A DNA stretch of 64,000 nucleotides. Origin: 62-47 sp051954235. GTDB lineage: Bacteria > Pseudomonadota > Alphaproteobacteria > Rhizobiales > Xanthobacteraceae. The translations under genes and the position numbers were made by a program. Positions 56,282-64,000 of the stretch are shown one piece after another. Within the stretch, counting starts at the first letter, position 1. Each line of letters begins with the position of its first letter. The DNA lies in assembly GCA_051954235.1 (NCBI GenBank), contig JBQCHY010000057.1:124001-188000 (forward strand), written 5' to 3'. The notes beneath the pieces were generated by a model. That model had not been told where the DNA came from. It made no database searches and saw nothing but the letters and a program-made list of their open reading frames with translations.

Positions 56282-57019
56282 TTGGCGAAAGCTCTCTCGC
56301 TGGCAGCGCTGCTCGGGCTGTGGACCTTGGTCGCATGGCTGGCGCAGTCGCCGCTGTTGCCGAGCCCGATGAGCGTCGGCGAGATGATCGTCGCCGACAC
56401 GCGATCGGGTGAATTGCCGTTTCAGATGGCCTGCACTTTGGCGCGCGTGGTCGCAGCCTTCGCCATAGCCTTCACGTTGGGTGTTGCGGGCGGCTACGTG
56501 ATGGGCCGTTCGAAGCTGATCGACCGTTACGCCGATCCGTGGCTGGTGGTGCTGCTCAATCTGCCGGCGCTGGTCATCATCATCTTTGCCTACATCTGGA
56601 TCGGACTTAATGAGACTGCTGCCATCGTCGCGGTGGCGCTCAACAAGCTGCCGAATGTGATCGTGGTGACGCGGGAAGGCGCGCGCTCGCTCGATCCGGC
56701 GCTCGACGACATGGCGCAGGCGTTTCGCTTCACCTGGCAATCGAAGCTGCGCAATGTGGTGCTGCCGCAACTGGCGCCGTATCTCGCGGCGGTGTCGCGC
56801 TCGGGGCTGTCGATCATCTGGAAGATCGTGCTGGTGGTCGAACTGCTGGGGCGGCCGAACGGCGTCGGCTTCGTGCTCGGCTCGTCGTTCTCGCTGTTCG
56901 ATATGACGCGGATTTTGAGCTATGCGATCTCGTTCGTCGCGCTTATGCTCGCCATCGAAACATTCCTGGTGCAACCGCTTGAACGACGCACGAACCGCTG
57001 GCGCCGCAACGCCGCTTGA
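56282..57019 (+). CDS. ABC transporter permease, SsuC/TauC type
   Basis: A 245-residue inner-membrane permease with about six spans. It starts with TTG 56282, three bases after the binding-protein stop and behind GGAGG. The coupling loop EGARSLDPALDDMAQAFRF near residues 130-150 and VLPQLAPYLAAVSRSGLSIIWKIVLVVELLG are typical of the nitrate/sulfonate/bicarbonate permease family. It overlaps the ATPase gene by about 41 bp. Confidence 0.9.
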   Translation: MAKALSLAALLGLWTLVAWLAQSPLLPSPMSVGEMIVADTRSGELPFQMACTLARVVAAFAIAFTLGVAGGYVMGRSKLIDRYADPWLVVLLNLPALVIIIFAYIWIGLNETAAIVAVALNKLPNVIVVTREGARSLDPALDDMAQAFRFTWQSKLRNVVLPQLAPYLAAVSRSGLSIIWKIVLVVELLGRPNGVGFVLGSSFSLFDMTRILSYAISFVALMLAIETFLVQPLERRTNRWRRNAA

Positions 57020-57740
57020 AATCCGCATCGATTCCAAAACCTTTGTCTCGGCGGAAGGAAAGCCGGTCGAGGTCATTCGCGATCTGCGTTTGCAACTCGA
57101 TGCGTTTTCGTTCGGCGCGCTGATCGGCCCCTCGGGCTGCGGCAAGACCACCATCCTGCATATCGCCGCCGGCCTCGATCCGGATTTCACCGGCGAGCGG
57201 CGGATTCCGGGGCGTGGCCGGCTCGGCATGGTGTTTCAGGAGCCGCGTCTTTTGCCGTGGCGCACGGTGGCTGACAACCTTCGCCTCGTGCTGTCGCCGG
57301 ATGAATCGCTGGACAAACTCGACGGACTGATCGAGACGCTGGGGCTCGGCGCGCATCTGTCGCACTATCCGGGCGAACTATCGCTCGGGCTTGCACGGCG
57401 TGTGGCGATTGCGCGCGCCTTCGCGGTGCGGCCGGACTTTCTGTTGCTCGACGAGCCGTTCGTGTCGCTGGACGTCGCTGTCGCCGCGCGACTACGCGAG
57501 GAATTGACGACGTTGACGCAACGCGAGCGCGTCACGACGCTGCTGGTGACCCACGATCTCAATGACGCCATTCAACTGGCGGACAAGCTCTTCTTCCTCT
57601 CGACGCGGCCCGCCAATGTGGTGGTTGAAATGACGTTGCCGCCACCCCGCGGCGCGCGCAGCAAGGCAATGATCGACGAGATCGCGGGGGAGGTCGGCGC
57701 GCGCGTTCCGGCATATATGCCTGATGCCGCGCGTGCATAG
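56979..57740 (+). CDS. ABC transporter ATP-binding protein, SsuB/TauB type
   Basis: A 253-residue ATPase. No ATG exists before the ABC domain; TTG 56979 is the most likely start and places the gene in overlap with the permease. Walker A is GPSGCGKTTILH and Walker B LLLDEPFVSLDVA. The signature loop is unusual: LSLGLARRVAIARAFAV, with LSLGL in place of LSGGM/Q, and Walker A is preceded by AFSFGALIG. The gene ends 12 bp before copy 2 of the palindromic repeat. Confidence 0.88.
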   Translation: MNDARTAGAATPLEIRIDSKTFVSAEGKPVEVIRDLRLQLDAFSFGALIGPSGCGKTTILHIAAGLDPDFTGERRIPGRGRLGMVFQEPRLLPWRTVADNLRLVLSPDESLDKLDGLIETLGLGAHLSHYPGELSLGLARRVAIARAFAVRPDFLLLDEPFVSLDVAVAARLREELTTLTQRERVTTLLVTHDLNDAIQLADKLFFLSTRPANVVVEMTLPPPRGARSKAMIDEIAGEVGARVPAYMPDAARA

Positions 57741-57751
57741 AAAAACCGAAC

Positions 57752-57836
57752 CGTCATTGCGAGCGGAGCGAAGCAATCCAGAAAGCCATGAAGCAAGGAC
57801 TGGATTGCTTCGTCGCTTTCGCTCCTCGCAATGACG
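57752..57836. repeat. CGTCATTGCGAG palindromic repeat, copy 2
   Basis: An 85-bp copy with ends CGTCATTGCGAG and CTCGCAATGACG; the inner pair is GAAGCAATCCAG / CTGGATTGCTTC. It sits between the ABC ATPase and the convergent response regulator, and could fold as a shared terminator. Confidence 0.85.
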
Positions 57837-57872
57837 AGAAAACAACCGACTACGTTTCGGAAGGCTCGCGCC

Positions 57873-58520
57873 TCAGGCCAGTCGTGACTCGATCGCCACG
57901 CGCACCAGTTCGGATGACGAGCGCACGCCGAGCTTATGGCGGATGATCGACGAGGTGTTCGCCACCGTTTTGTAGGACGCGTTGATCATCCACGCGATCT
58001 CCGTCAGGCTCTTGCCTGCGCCGATCAGCCGCAGGATTTCGATCTCGCGCGACGTCAGCTTCGCCAGCCGGCTAGACGCGAAAGCAGGGCCGGCGAAGGC
58101 GAGGCTTTGCGCCAGCGACGGCGGCAGGAACGTGCCGCCGTCCGCCACCGCGCGGATGGCGCTGACGAGATCGCTCGGGTCACCGGATTTGGAGACGTAA
58201 CCCTTGGCGCCGGCCTCGATTGCGCGCGCCGCGAAGATCGGATCATCGTTCATGCTGAACATGATGATCCGCGCATCGGTGTCGCGCCGCAAAATGCGCC
58301 GCGCGAGTTCGAACCCGGAGACGCCCGGCAGGTTGATGTCGATCACGCACAACTGCGAGGGATCGTCAGCGAATGCCGCTTCGCCGCTCTCGGCATCCAC
58401 GGCGTCGTTGATGACGACGTTCGGATCGTCCGCGAGCATGGCCCGGCAGCCCGACACCACGATCGGATGATCGTCGACGATCAGGACGCGGAGTCTGTTC
58501 GACGCTTTCGCCTTTGCCAT
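57873..58520 (-). CDS. LuxR/NarL-type response regulator of a two-component pair
   Basis: A 215-residue response regulator from ATG 58520; an upstream ATG at 58547 adds nine residues. The receiver has DDH at 16-18, phosphoacceptor Asp61 in LCVIDINLPG, and Lys in GYVSKSGDP. The LuxR-type helix-turn-helix is LTSREIEILRLIGAGKSLTEIAWMINASYKTV. It is divergent from the histidine kinase at 58655, its presumed partner. By position it may control the quinoprotein region. Confidence 0.93.
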   Translation of the reverse strand: MAKAKASNRLRVLIVDDHPIVVSGCRAMLADDPNVVINDAVDAESGEAAFADDPSQLCVIDINLPGVSGFELARRILRRDTDARIIMFSMNDDPIFAARAIEAGAKGYVSKSGDPSDLVSAIRAVADGGTFLPPSLAQSLAFAGPAFASSRLAKLTSREIEILRLIGAGKSLTEIAWMINASYKTVANTSSIIRHKLGVRSSSELVRVAIESRLA

Positions 58521-58546
58521 GATGACCGATGAGATTGATGCGCGCA

Positions 58547-58564
58547 TCTGGCGATTGCGCCAGA
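58547..58564. promoter_or_regulatory. Perfect palindrome in the two-component divergent promoter
   Basis: TCTGGCG and CGCCAGA are separated by ATTG, upstream of the response regulator start (58520) and 91 bp before the kinase. The shape and location suit an operator bound by the response regulator; nothing else supports this. Confidence 0.4.
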
Positions 58565-58654
58565 ATGATGTACCGTTCGATTAGATCGTCGCCATTTTCG
58601 TCTGTCAACGCTCTCCCCGGAGCCTGCGGCGCAACGGCATAGCGGAACGAGAGG

Positions 58655-60013
58655 ATGTGGCGGAAATTTTCCCTGCGGACGCGCCTGAACCTGCTGGTCG
58701 CGCTGGTGCTGGTGTTAGGTCTGGCAGCCAATATCGGACGCCTCGTGCTGGAAGCGGGGCCGCGTATTCAGGCCGAGGACGATAGCGTCATCCGGCTGGC
58801 GCGTGAATTCGTCGATGCCTCGGTCGCCGATCTGAAAGGCAGTTCGAATCCCGAAGCCAAGCTGACGGCCATCGTGGACGGATTGCAGAAGCTGCGGCAT
58901 ATCAGCGTGACACTTGCGCGCGATGGCGTGTCCGAGAGCAGCGCGCCAGCCGACGATGCCGCCCTTCAGGTCGATGCGCCACCGGAATGGTTTGTCACCA
59001 TGGTGCGGCCGGAGCCGACGCGTTTGCGCATTCCGATCGTGGTCGAGGGAAAATCCTACGGCACGCTTTCGATCGCCTCGCATCCGACCGACGAGATTGC
59101 AGAAATCTGGGACAGCATTGTCACTCAGGTTCAATTCGGCTCGGCCATCGCGATCGCATTGTTGATCCTGACCATGCTCGTGGTCAGCCGGGCGCTCGCG
59201 CCGATACAGTCGCTTGCGGATGCGATGGCCGATCTCGAAACCCGTCGTTACGATACCCGCGTGGCGCCGACCGGCTCGGCGGAAATCGCCGCGATCTGCG
59301 CCAAGCTCAATCATCTGGCCGCTACCCTCGAAGATGCGGTCGCGGATAAACAGCGGCTCGCCGAGCGCGTCGTCTCGTTGCAGGATGTCGAGCGCAAGGA
59401 GATCGCCCGCGAGTTGCACGATGAGTTCGGTCCGTATCTGTTCGCGTTGCGCGCCCATGCGACGGCACTGATGCGGATGGCGGATGCGGCGACGCCCGAC
59501 ATTGCAGGCCTGCGCAAGCACGGCGCGGCAATGCTCGAACAGGTCAACGCCTTGCAGCAGTTCAATCGTCGCGTGCTCGATAAATTGCGGCCAGCAGGGC
59601 TCAGCGAGCTTGGGCTCGGCGAGGCGCTCGCGGCGCTGGTGCGATTCTGGCGCGGCGCGCATCCCGAGGTGACGGTGGACACCGATATCTCCGACGCGCT
59701 TGGCCTAGTCGGCGAGACAGCGGAACTGACGATCTATCGCGTCGTGCAGGAAGCGCTGACCAATGCCTTTCGCCATTCCGGCGCGACGCAGGTCAGCGTG
59801 GTGATCGAGCCGGTTGCCGGCATCGGGCGCAGTATGGCTGCTCGCGTTCGCGTCAGCGACAACGGCAAGGGGTTGCCGGAGGATCACAAGCTGGGGCTCG
59901 GCCTCACCGGCATGCGCGAACGTGTGATGGCGCTCGGCGGCAGCATGACGGTGGCATCGGCTGGTGGCGGTGTCACCGTGGAGGCGGTGATCCCGTGCGG
60001 CGGAGGAGATTAG
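58655..60013 (+). CDS. Sensor histidine kinase, HisKA_3 (NarX/UhpB-like)
   Basis: A 452-residue membrane kinase. The first span is residues about 10-28, the periplasmic sensor about 30-163, and a second span about 164-185. A HAMP linker follows (RALAPIQSLADAMADLETRRYDTR), then the HisKA_3 dimerisation domain with His255 in ARELHDEFG. The HATPase domain has VVQEALTNAFRHS (N box), VRVSDNGKGLP and LGLTGMRERV. It pairs with the response regulator at 57873-58520. Confidence 0.94.
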   Translation: MWRKFSLRTRLNLLVALVLVLGLAANIGRLVLEAGPRIQAEDDSVIRLAREFVDASVADLKGSSNPEAKLTAIVDGLQKLRHISVTLARDGVSESSAPADDAALQVDAPPEWFVTMVRPEPTRLRIPIVVEGKSYGTLSIASHPTDEIAEIWDSIVTQVQFGSAIAIALLILTMLVVSRALAPIQSLADAMADLETRRYDTRVAPTGSAEIAAICAKLNHLAATLEDAVADKQRLAERVVSLQDVERKEIARELHDEFGPYLFALRAHATALMRMADAATPDIAGLRKHGAAMLEQVNALQQFNRRVLDKLRPAGLSELGLGEALAALVRFWRGAHPEVTVDTDISDALGLVGETAELTIYRVVQEALTNAFRHSGATQVSVVIEPVAGIGRSMAARVRVSDNGKGLPEDHKLGLGLTGMRERVMALGGSMTVASAGGGVTVEAVIPCGGGD

Positions 60014-60026
60014 TTGCTGTCTTTGT

Positions 60027-60146
60027 CGTCATTGCGAGAAGCACCCGGATCAGTGCTTCGCACTGTCCGGGCACAGGCTCCGCGACGAAGCAATCCAGTC
60101 CTTGCTTTGTGGTCTTCTGGATTGCTTCGCTTCGCTCGCAATGACG
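60027..60146. repeat. CGTCATTGCGAG palindromic repeat, copy 3, with nested hairpin
   Basis: A 120-bp copy, longer than the other two because it contains an extra segment (60040-60084). That segment includes its own hairpin: CCCGGA-T-CAGTGC and GCACTG-TCCGGG around TTC at 60044-60071. The ends again are CGTCATTGCGAG and CTCGCAATGACG. It lies between the kinase and the convergent TonB receptor. Confidence 0.85.
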
Positions 60147-60163
60147 GTGATGTAGCCTTTTTC

Positions 60164-62575
60164 CTACAGCTTGACTCTGATCCCGCCGTAGATCGCGAAT
60201 GGCATTCCGGGTACCAGCGTCTGTTGATCGGTCAGTGCGATCGGCATTCCGGCTTTGGTGACGCCGTTGGGATCGAAGTAGGTGCCGAACAGGGCATACT
60301 TGTTGTTGAAGAGATTATTGATGTTGGCGAACAGCGTGACGTTCTTCGACACCTGATAGGACGTGTGCAGGTTGACGACGGCGTAGGCCGGCAGTTTGGG
60401 ATTCTGGTTGGCGTCGTCGCCGACGAAATACCGCTGCCCGACCGCGACCAGATCGGCGCCGATCTTCCATTCCGGCGTCAGCATGTAGTCCACGCCCGCC
60501 TTGAACTGATGCTGTGGGACGCCGGGAATGTGGTTGCCCGGCACTACATGGATATTGCCGTCGTCATCGGCCATCGGGTTATTCGGCGAGGCGAGATCGC
60601 CGGAGAAACGATAGGTCGCGTCGACGTAGCTGTAGCTGGCATAGACCATCCACTGGCTCGACTTGTACTCGGCGGAGAGTTCGAGGCCCTGACGGCGGGT
60701 TTCCGGCACGTTCTGGTAATAGCCGCGCCCGGCGATGCTGCTGGCGAGGGTGATGATGTCGTCAGTGCTGTCGGTGCGGAACAGGCCGGCCTTCCAGTTC
60801 AGTGAGCCGTCCCACAGCGCCGAAGTGCCGCGCAACCCGACCTCATAGGTGTGCCCGACCACCTGCTTCAGTGGCGGGTCCGACACCAGGAAGCTCTCCA
60901 GCAGGCACGGCTTGTTCGGATTGGAGCAACCGAGTTCGAGCGGCGTCGGCGCGCGATTGGATTCCGAATAGCCGCCATAGACGGTCAGTCCCGGCGTGAT
61001 CTTGTAGGTCAGCCCGGCGACCGGATTGAGCCGTGAAAATCTCGAATCGCTGTTGAGATCGGGGCTGGTGCCGAGCACGTCCCGCACCGCGATGTCGGCG
61101 ATGTTGTAACGCACGCCGCCGGTGGCAGAGAGGCGATCGGTAATGTCGAACGTATCGGTGGCGTAAATGCCGTAGTAGGTGTTGCGGGTGGTGATGCCGA
61201 GCGGCGCATAGCCGACGTCGCCCACGGTGTGGATCACAGATCCCATGCCGGGAATTGCCGGGTTGGTGCCGACGCTCAGGTCCGGGAAGATGTAGCCGAG
61301 CATGCTCGACCCGTTGAAGTCGGTGTTGCCGTGATCGATGCTGCCGCCGATCACGAAGCGGTTGCCGTGGTCGAACAGCTTGGCGTCGTTGGTCGCCTGC
61401 AAGGAGCCGCCGAAGGTGGTGCTGCGGGTATTGGTGCGGTCGATGGTGCCGTAAGGTACCGGGCCGCAGGTGTTGCCGGCCCCGGGCGGGCAGGGGATCG
61501 GCTGGTTGTTGGCGTCGAGGATCGCGAACTGGTTGCGGAATGCCAGAGCCGCCGCGCCGGCGAAGGGCACCGGACGGGCGAAGCCGTCGTCTTCAAGACA
61601 CAGATGATTGGCGTAGGATGACGCGTTGTTGCAACGTTCGAAATCCCCGTCATTGCCGTCAACGTGGGACTGGCGGAAGAAACGGCCGTAGAGGCTGCCT
61701 TGCAACGTCCAGTTATCGGTTAGCGCGTATTTGCCATTGAGGCCGAGCAGTGCGGTGTTGTTCTGCGTCGTTTGCGGCGTGGTGTAGACCGAACTCCAGT
61801 CGCGATTGAGCATTTCGATCGGCGTCGCCGCGGTGGCGCCGAATGAGGACGTCGCGACCGAGCCGAACAGGTGGAATTCCGCCTTGTCGTCGCGCCAGCC
61901 GATGTCGCCGTAGAAGCGGCCGAGTTGTGTCGGGGATTTCTGCCGCCAACCCTGGTCCTGCATGCCCTGCGCGGCGATGTAGGTGCTCCAGTTGCCCGAC
62001 TCGGCGCCGAATTGCAGACCTCCCTGAACCCGGCCGTAGGAGCCGCCGGAAATTTCCTGCTCGAAGCCCTGCCAGGTGAAGCCGTTCTTCGGCGTCAGGT
62101 TGACGGCGCCGCCGAGTGCGTTGAGGCCGAAGATCGGGTTGTTGGTGAAGATGTCCGCCTGTTGGATCGCGTTGGTCGGGATCAGGTCCCAGTTCACGGT
62201 GTCGCCAAACGCTTCGTTGAGGCGGATGCCGTTCATGTACACGGCCAGCCCCTGCGGCGTGCCTTGCAATGGCGAGGCGGCGAAGCCGCGATAGCGGATT
62301 TCCTGTTGCGCGCTGTTGCCGTTGGGGTCGGACAAGCTCACGCCGGGAACGCGCTGGAAGAGGGTATCGGTGATATTCGGCGACGCCGCGCGCTGGATGT
62401 TATCGGCGTGGACGGTGGTGATGGTCGAAGGCACCTTGTCGCGGTCAATTCCGCGGCCCTGCAACGGCGTATCGGCGACGACCTGGATCTCCGGCAGCAT
62501 CTCTTGCGCCTGAGCCGCCTGCATGGCGACGAGCAGTCCCGGAGCCAGGACCCCCAGCACGAGTGTCTTCTTCAT
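60164..62575 (-). CDS. TonB-dependent outer-membrane receptor
   Basis: An 803-residue receptor. A signal peptide (residues 1-23, ending AQAQEM) precedes a plug domain (LPEIQVVADTPL; DTLFQRVPGVSLSDPNGN; GTPQGLAVYMNGIRLNE; NNPIFGLNALGGAVNL) of about 130 residues, then a 22-strand-type barrel ending YGGIRVKL. There is no N-terminal FecA-like signalling domain. In lanthanide- and PQQ-using bacteria TonB receptors take up metal chelates (LutH/LanA) or PQQ (PqqU), so such a role is a reasonable guess from the locus. Other substrates, e.g. vitamins or siderophores, are possible. The last gene before it is the kinase, convergent. Confidence 0.9.
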   Translation of the reverse strand: MKKTLVLGVLAPGLLVAMQAAQAQEMLPEIQVVADTPLQGRGIDRDKVPSTITTVHADNIQRAASPNITDTLFQRVPGVSLSDPNGNSAQQEIRYRGFAASPLQGTPQGLAVYMNGIRLNEAFGDTVNWDLIPTNAIQQADIFTNNPIFGLNALGGAVNLTPKNGFTWQGFEQEISGGSYGRVQGGLQFGAESGNWSTYIAAQGMQDQGWRQKSPTQLGRFYGDIGWRDDKAEFHLFGSVATSSFGATAATPIEMLNRDWSSVYTTPQTTQNNTALLGLNGKYALTDNWTLQGSLYGRFFRQSHVDGNDGDFERCNNASSYANHLCLEDDGFARPVPFAGAAALAFRNQFAILDANNQPIPCPPGAGNTCGPVPYGTIDRTNTRSTTFGGSLQATNDAKLFDHGNRFVIGGSIDHGNTDFNGSSMLGYIFPDLSVGTNPAIPGMGSVIHTVGDVGYAPLGITTRNTYYGIYATDTFDITDRLSATGGVRYNIADIAVRDVLGTSPDLNSDSRFSRLNPVAGLTYKITPGLTVYGGYSESNRAPTPLELGCSNPNKPCLLESFLVSDPPLKQVVGHTYEVGLRGTSALWDGSLNWKAGLFRTDSTDDIITLASSIAGRGYYQNVPETRRQGLELSAEYKSSQWMVYASYSYVDATYRFSGDLASPNNPMADDDGNIHVVPGNHIPGVPQHQFKAGVDYMLTPEWKIGADLVAVGQRYFVGDDANQNPKLPAYAVVNLHTSYQVSKNVTLFANINNLFNNKYALFGTYFDPNGVTKAGMPIALTDQQTLVPGMPFAIYGGIRVKL

Positions 62576-62716
62576 GAACGCTTCCCCCGATGACGGGCAT
62601 TCGCTGCGAACAATGCTGCGTGGCCGTCACGCCTTGGGTAGGGATCGTAAAGGCCAAAAAGCGAGTGCGGGAGGCTCTTTAGGTCGTAGGCCGCCGGGAG
62701 AATCTGGTTGAGGGGC

Positions 62717-62731
62717 CGGGAAAAATTCCCG
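62717..62731. promoter_or_regulatory. 15-bp palindrome, copy 2 (before the TonB receptor)
   Basis: CGGGAA-AAA-TTCCCG lies 142 bp upstream of the receptor's ATG. It differs from the copy at 51055 by two bases. A similar distance to the start in both cases suggests a common activator or repressor. Confidence 0.5.
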
Positions 62732-62770
62732 ACCTGTTCAGAGCGCGGATTTGCGGCACGAGATACGTCA

Positions 62771-62863
62771 TACTCCGCAAAAGCGGAGTATCCGGTACTC
62801 TGTGTCGAATCGATTTCCCATGCGCTCGCCCCGGTTACTGGATCGTCCGCTTTCGCGGGCGAT
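62771..62863. repeat. Paired hairpins of a scattered intergenic repeat
   Basis: The first hairpin has arms TACTCCGC (62771-62778) and GCGGAGTA (62783-62790) with an AAAA loop. The second has ATCGTCCGC (62842-62850) and GCGGGCGAT (62855-62863), with a TTTC loop and one mismatch. I recognise the pattern as a recurrent rhizobial intergenic element, but only this copy is in the window. Confidence 0.55.
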
Positions 62864-62908
62864 GACGCCTCCTTCCTCGGGATGACGCCGGCGCGCCAAT
62901 ATAGGTTC

Positions 62909-63754
62909 CTAGCCACCCGGGCCGCCACGCCGGGCGAGGAAGCCGCGCGACGGATCGTAAGCGATGATGGCGCCGCAGAGAAACACCACGGCGCAACCGG
63001 CAACCACCGCCAGCGATACCCACTCCATCTTGCCGTAGAGCGCGAAGCGGATCAACTCGGTGACGTGGGTGAAGGGATTGGCTTGGCACACGTAGTAAAG
63101 GAACGGGCTGGATTCCTTGACCCGCCAGAGCGGGTAGAGCGCTGAGGAGGCGAAGAACATCGGGAAGATGACGAAATTCATCACGCCCGCGAAATTTTCC
63201 AGTTGCTTGATCAGCGACGAGATCAGCATGCCGAGCGCGCCGAGCATGAAGCCGCTCAGCAGCAGCGCCGGGATCACCAGAAAATAGCCGACCGGCGGCG
63301 CTTCCACATCCCAGAACCACGCGATCAGCAGGAACGCATAGACTTGCAGGATCGACACCATGGTGCCGGCGAGCAACTTCGAAGTCAGAAGCCACCAGCG
63401 CGGGAAGGGGCTCACCAGCAGCGTCCGCATGCCGCCGGTCTCGCGGTCGTACACCATCGTCAGCGAGGACTGCATGCCGTTGAAAAGCTGGATCATCGCG
63501 ATCAAGCCCGGCGCGATATAGACCTCGTAGAGCACGTAGGTTTCATACGGCGGGATGATGGAGACGCCGAGCACTTGGCGGAAGCCGGCGGCGAAGATGA
63601 ACAGCCACACCAGCGGCCGCACCAGCGCCGAGATGAAGCGCTCGCGCTGATGGATGAAGCGCAGCGCTTCGCGCCAGACGATGCCGCAGAGGCAGATCCA
63701 GTATTGCGCCAGTGTGAGGCGGTGCCGGTCGGGCGTATCGGTGAGAACGGTCAT
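62909..63754 (-). CDS. ABC-2 type transporter permease, PedC-like (PQQ alcohol system)
   Basis: A 281-residue inner-membrane protein with six hydrophobic spans. Family features are the first-loop FRQVLGVSIIPPYETYVLYEVYIAPGL, the coupling stretch MQSSLTMVYDRETGGMRTLLVSPFP near residues 95-119, and NFVIFPMFFASSALYPLW near residues 193-210. These match PedC-type permeases found beside PQQ alcohol dehydrogenases in pseudomonads, thought to export a substrate or toxic product. ATG 63754 overlaps the stop of the ATPase gene (ATGA), so both are translated together. Confidence 0.92.
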   Translation of the reverse strand: MTVLTDTPDRHRLTLAQYWICLCGIVWREALRFIHQRERFISALVRPLVWLFIFAAGFRQVLGVSIIPPYETYVLYEVYIAPGLIAMIQLFNGMQSSLTMVYDRETGGMRTLLVSPFPRWWLLTSKLLAGTMVSILQVYAFLLIAWFWDVEAPPVGYFLVIPALLLSGFMLGALGMLISSLIKQLENFAGVMNFVIFPMFFASSALYPLWRVKESSPFLYYVCQANPFTHVTELIRFALYGKMEWVSLAVVAGCAVVFLCGAIIAYDPSRGFLARRGGPGG

Positions 63755-64000
63755 GCGCCGACTCCCGCTACACTATCGGCCTGCGTCAGTTTGGTGAAAG
63801 CGCTGCCGATATCCGGCGCGTCAGCCGCGCTGATGACATCGCCGACGGCGCCTTTCGCCAGCACGCGTCCGCTGTGTAGCACCACGACATCATCATTGTC
63901 GCCGACCTCGTCGATAAGGTGCGTCGCCCACAACACGCCGATGCCGCTTTGCAGCAGCCGGCGCACGTGGCCGAGGATATCGGCGCGCGACTTGATGTCG
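63751..64000 (-). CDS. ABC-2 transporter ATP-binding protein, PQQ alcohol system (5' partial)
   Basis: The C-terminal 82 residues or so of an ATPase whose start lies beyond the window end. Visible parts are DIKSRADILGHVRRLL, the switch-His segment WATHLIDEVG, and VLHSGRVLAKGAVGDV. Walker A, the signature and Walker B are outside the window. The stop overlaps the permease start. The family is that of the ATPase partner of PedC-type exporters. Confidence 0.85.
   Translation of the reverse strand, partial: DIKSRADILGHVRRLLQSGIGVLWATHLIDEVGDNDDVVVLHSGRVLAKGAVGDVISAADAPDIGSAFTKLTQADSVAGVGA

Larger units (their letters stand above)
62576..62908. other. Intergenic region between TonB receptor and ABC exporter
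   Basis: About 333 bases without a gene. It holds the palindrome at 62717-62731, a perfect hairpin TACTCCGC-AAAA-GCGGAGTA (62771-62790), and a one-mismatch hairpin ATCGTCCGC/GCGGGCGAT (62842-62863). The last two look like a scattered repeat element of this bacterial group. Confidence 0.6.

Noticed and set aside
55523..57229. Open frame of about 568 codons on the minus strand
   Set aside because: Antisense to three consecutive ABC transporter genes with clear motifs.
62576..62716. Cobalamin or other riboswitch before the TonB receptor
   Set aside because: I searched by eye for the conserved B12-box type elements and saw none; only short palindromes are present.

Overview
The window comes from an alphaproteobacterium of the Bradyrhizobium / Rhodopseudomonas / Afipia group (Nitrobacteraceae). 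This rests on the high and even GC content, the gene families present, and intergenic palindromic repeats of types that I recognise from that group (CGTCATTGCGAG... elements at 45750, 57752 and 60027; a GCATGATCC...GGATCATGC element at 16698). No rRNA, tRNA, CRISPR array, transposase or phage gene was seen. It reads as chromosomal catabolic DNA.

Region 1 (1-8.5 kb, + strand) is a tightly overlapping acyl-CoA/aromatic-type catabolic operon: hotdog thioesterase (cut by the window edge), CoxG-like protein, crotonase-fold protein, the M, S and L subunits of a molybdenum hydroxylase with a metallo-beta-lactamase-fold lactonase-like gene between S and L, a short-chain dehydrogenase-fold protein, and an acyl-CoA ligase. 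The crotonase and the SDR both lack their families' usual catalytic residues. An HSL-type esterase and a HutC-type GntR regulator follow on the other strand.

Region 2 (10.9-16.6 kb) holds a CoA ligase translationally coupled to a 1015-residue protein that fuses a P450 domain of ordinary bacterial size to a complete FMN/FAD/NADPH reductase, then a hotdog-type protein.

Region 3 (16.7-30.3 kb) is an FCD-type GntR regulator with a perfect palindromic operator candidate, a peptide-type ABC importer (two ATPases, binding protein, two permeases), two CoA ligases and a single-chain biotin-dependent long-chain acyl-CoA carboxylase. Import, CoA activation and alpha-carboxylation appear to be encoded in one transcription unit.

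Region 4 (30.4-34.7 kb) holds a divergent Lrp regulator / D-amino-acid dehydrogenase pair and two overlapping acyl-CoA dehydrogenase genes that may form one heteromeric enzyme.

Region 5 (34.8-64 kb) is centred on PQQ. It contains a LysR regulator, pqqABCDE (pqqA is only 26 codons), an AraC regulator with a Baeyer-Villiger monooxygenase and an alpha/beta hydrolase, and a quinoprotein-relay set (zinc metallohydrolase, Cys-x3-Cys-Trp rhodanese-like protein, SoxYZ-like carrier). A second CoxMLS-type molybdenum hydroxylase follows, then an outer-membrane beta-barrel divergent from a PQQ alcohol dehydrogenase with the Asp-Tyr-Asp signature of lanthanide-dependent enzymes. Downstream are a protein fusing an MxaJ/XoxJ-like binding domain to cytochrome c, a LuxR-type response regulator, an NMT1-type ABC importer, a two-component pair, a TonB-dependent receptor and the start of a PedC-type ABC-2 exporter. 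Together these would make PQQ, oxidise alcohols in the periplasm, pass electrons to a c-type cytochrome, and possibly acquire the cofactor or metal. Two near-identical 15-bp palindromes, one before the dehydrogenase/barrel promoter and one before the TonB receptor, suggest a shared regulator.
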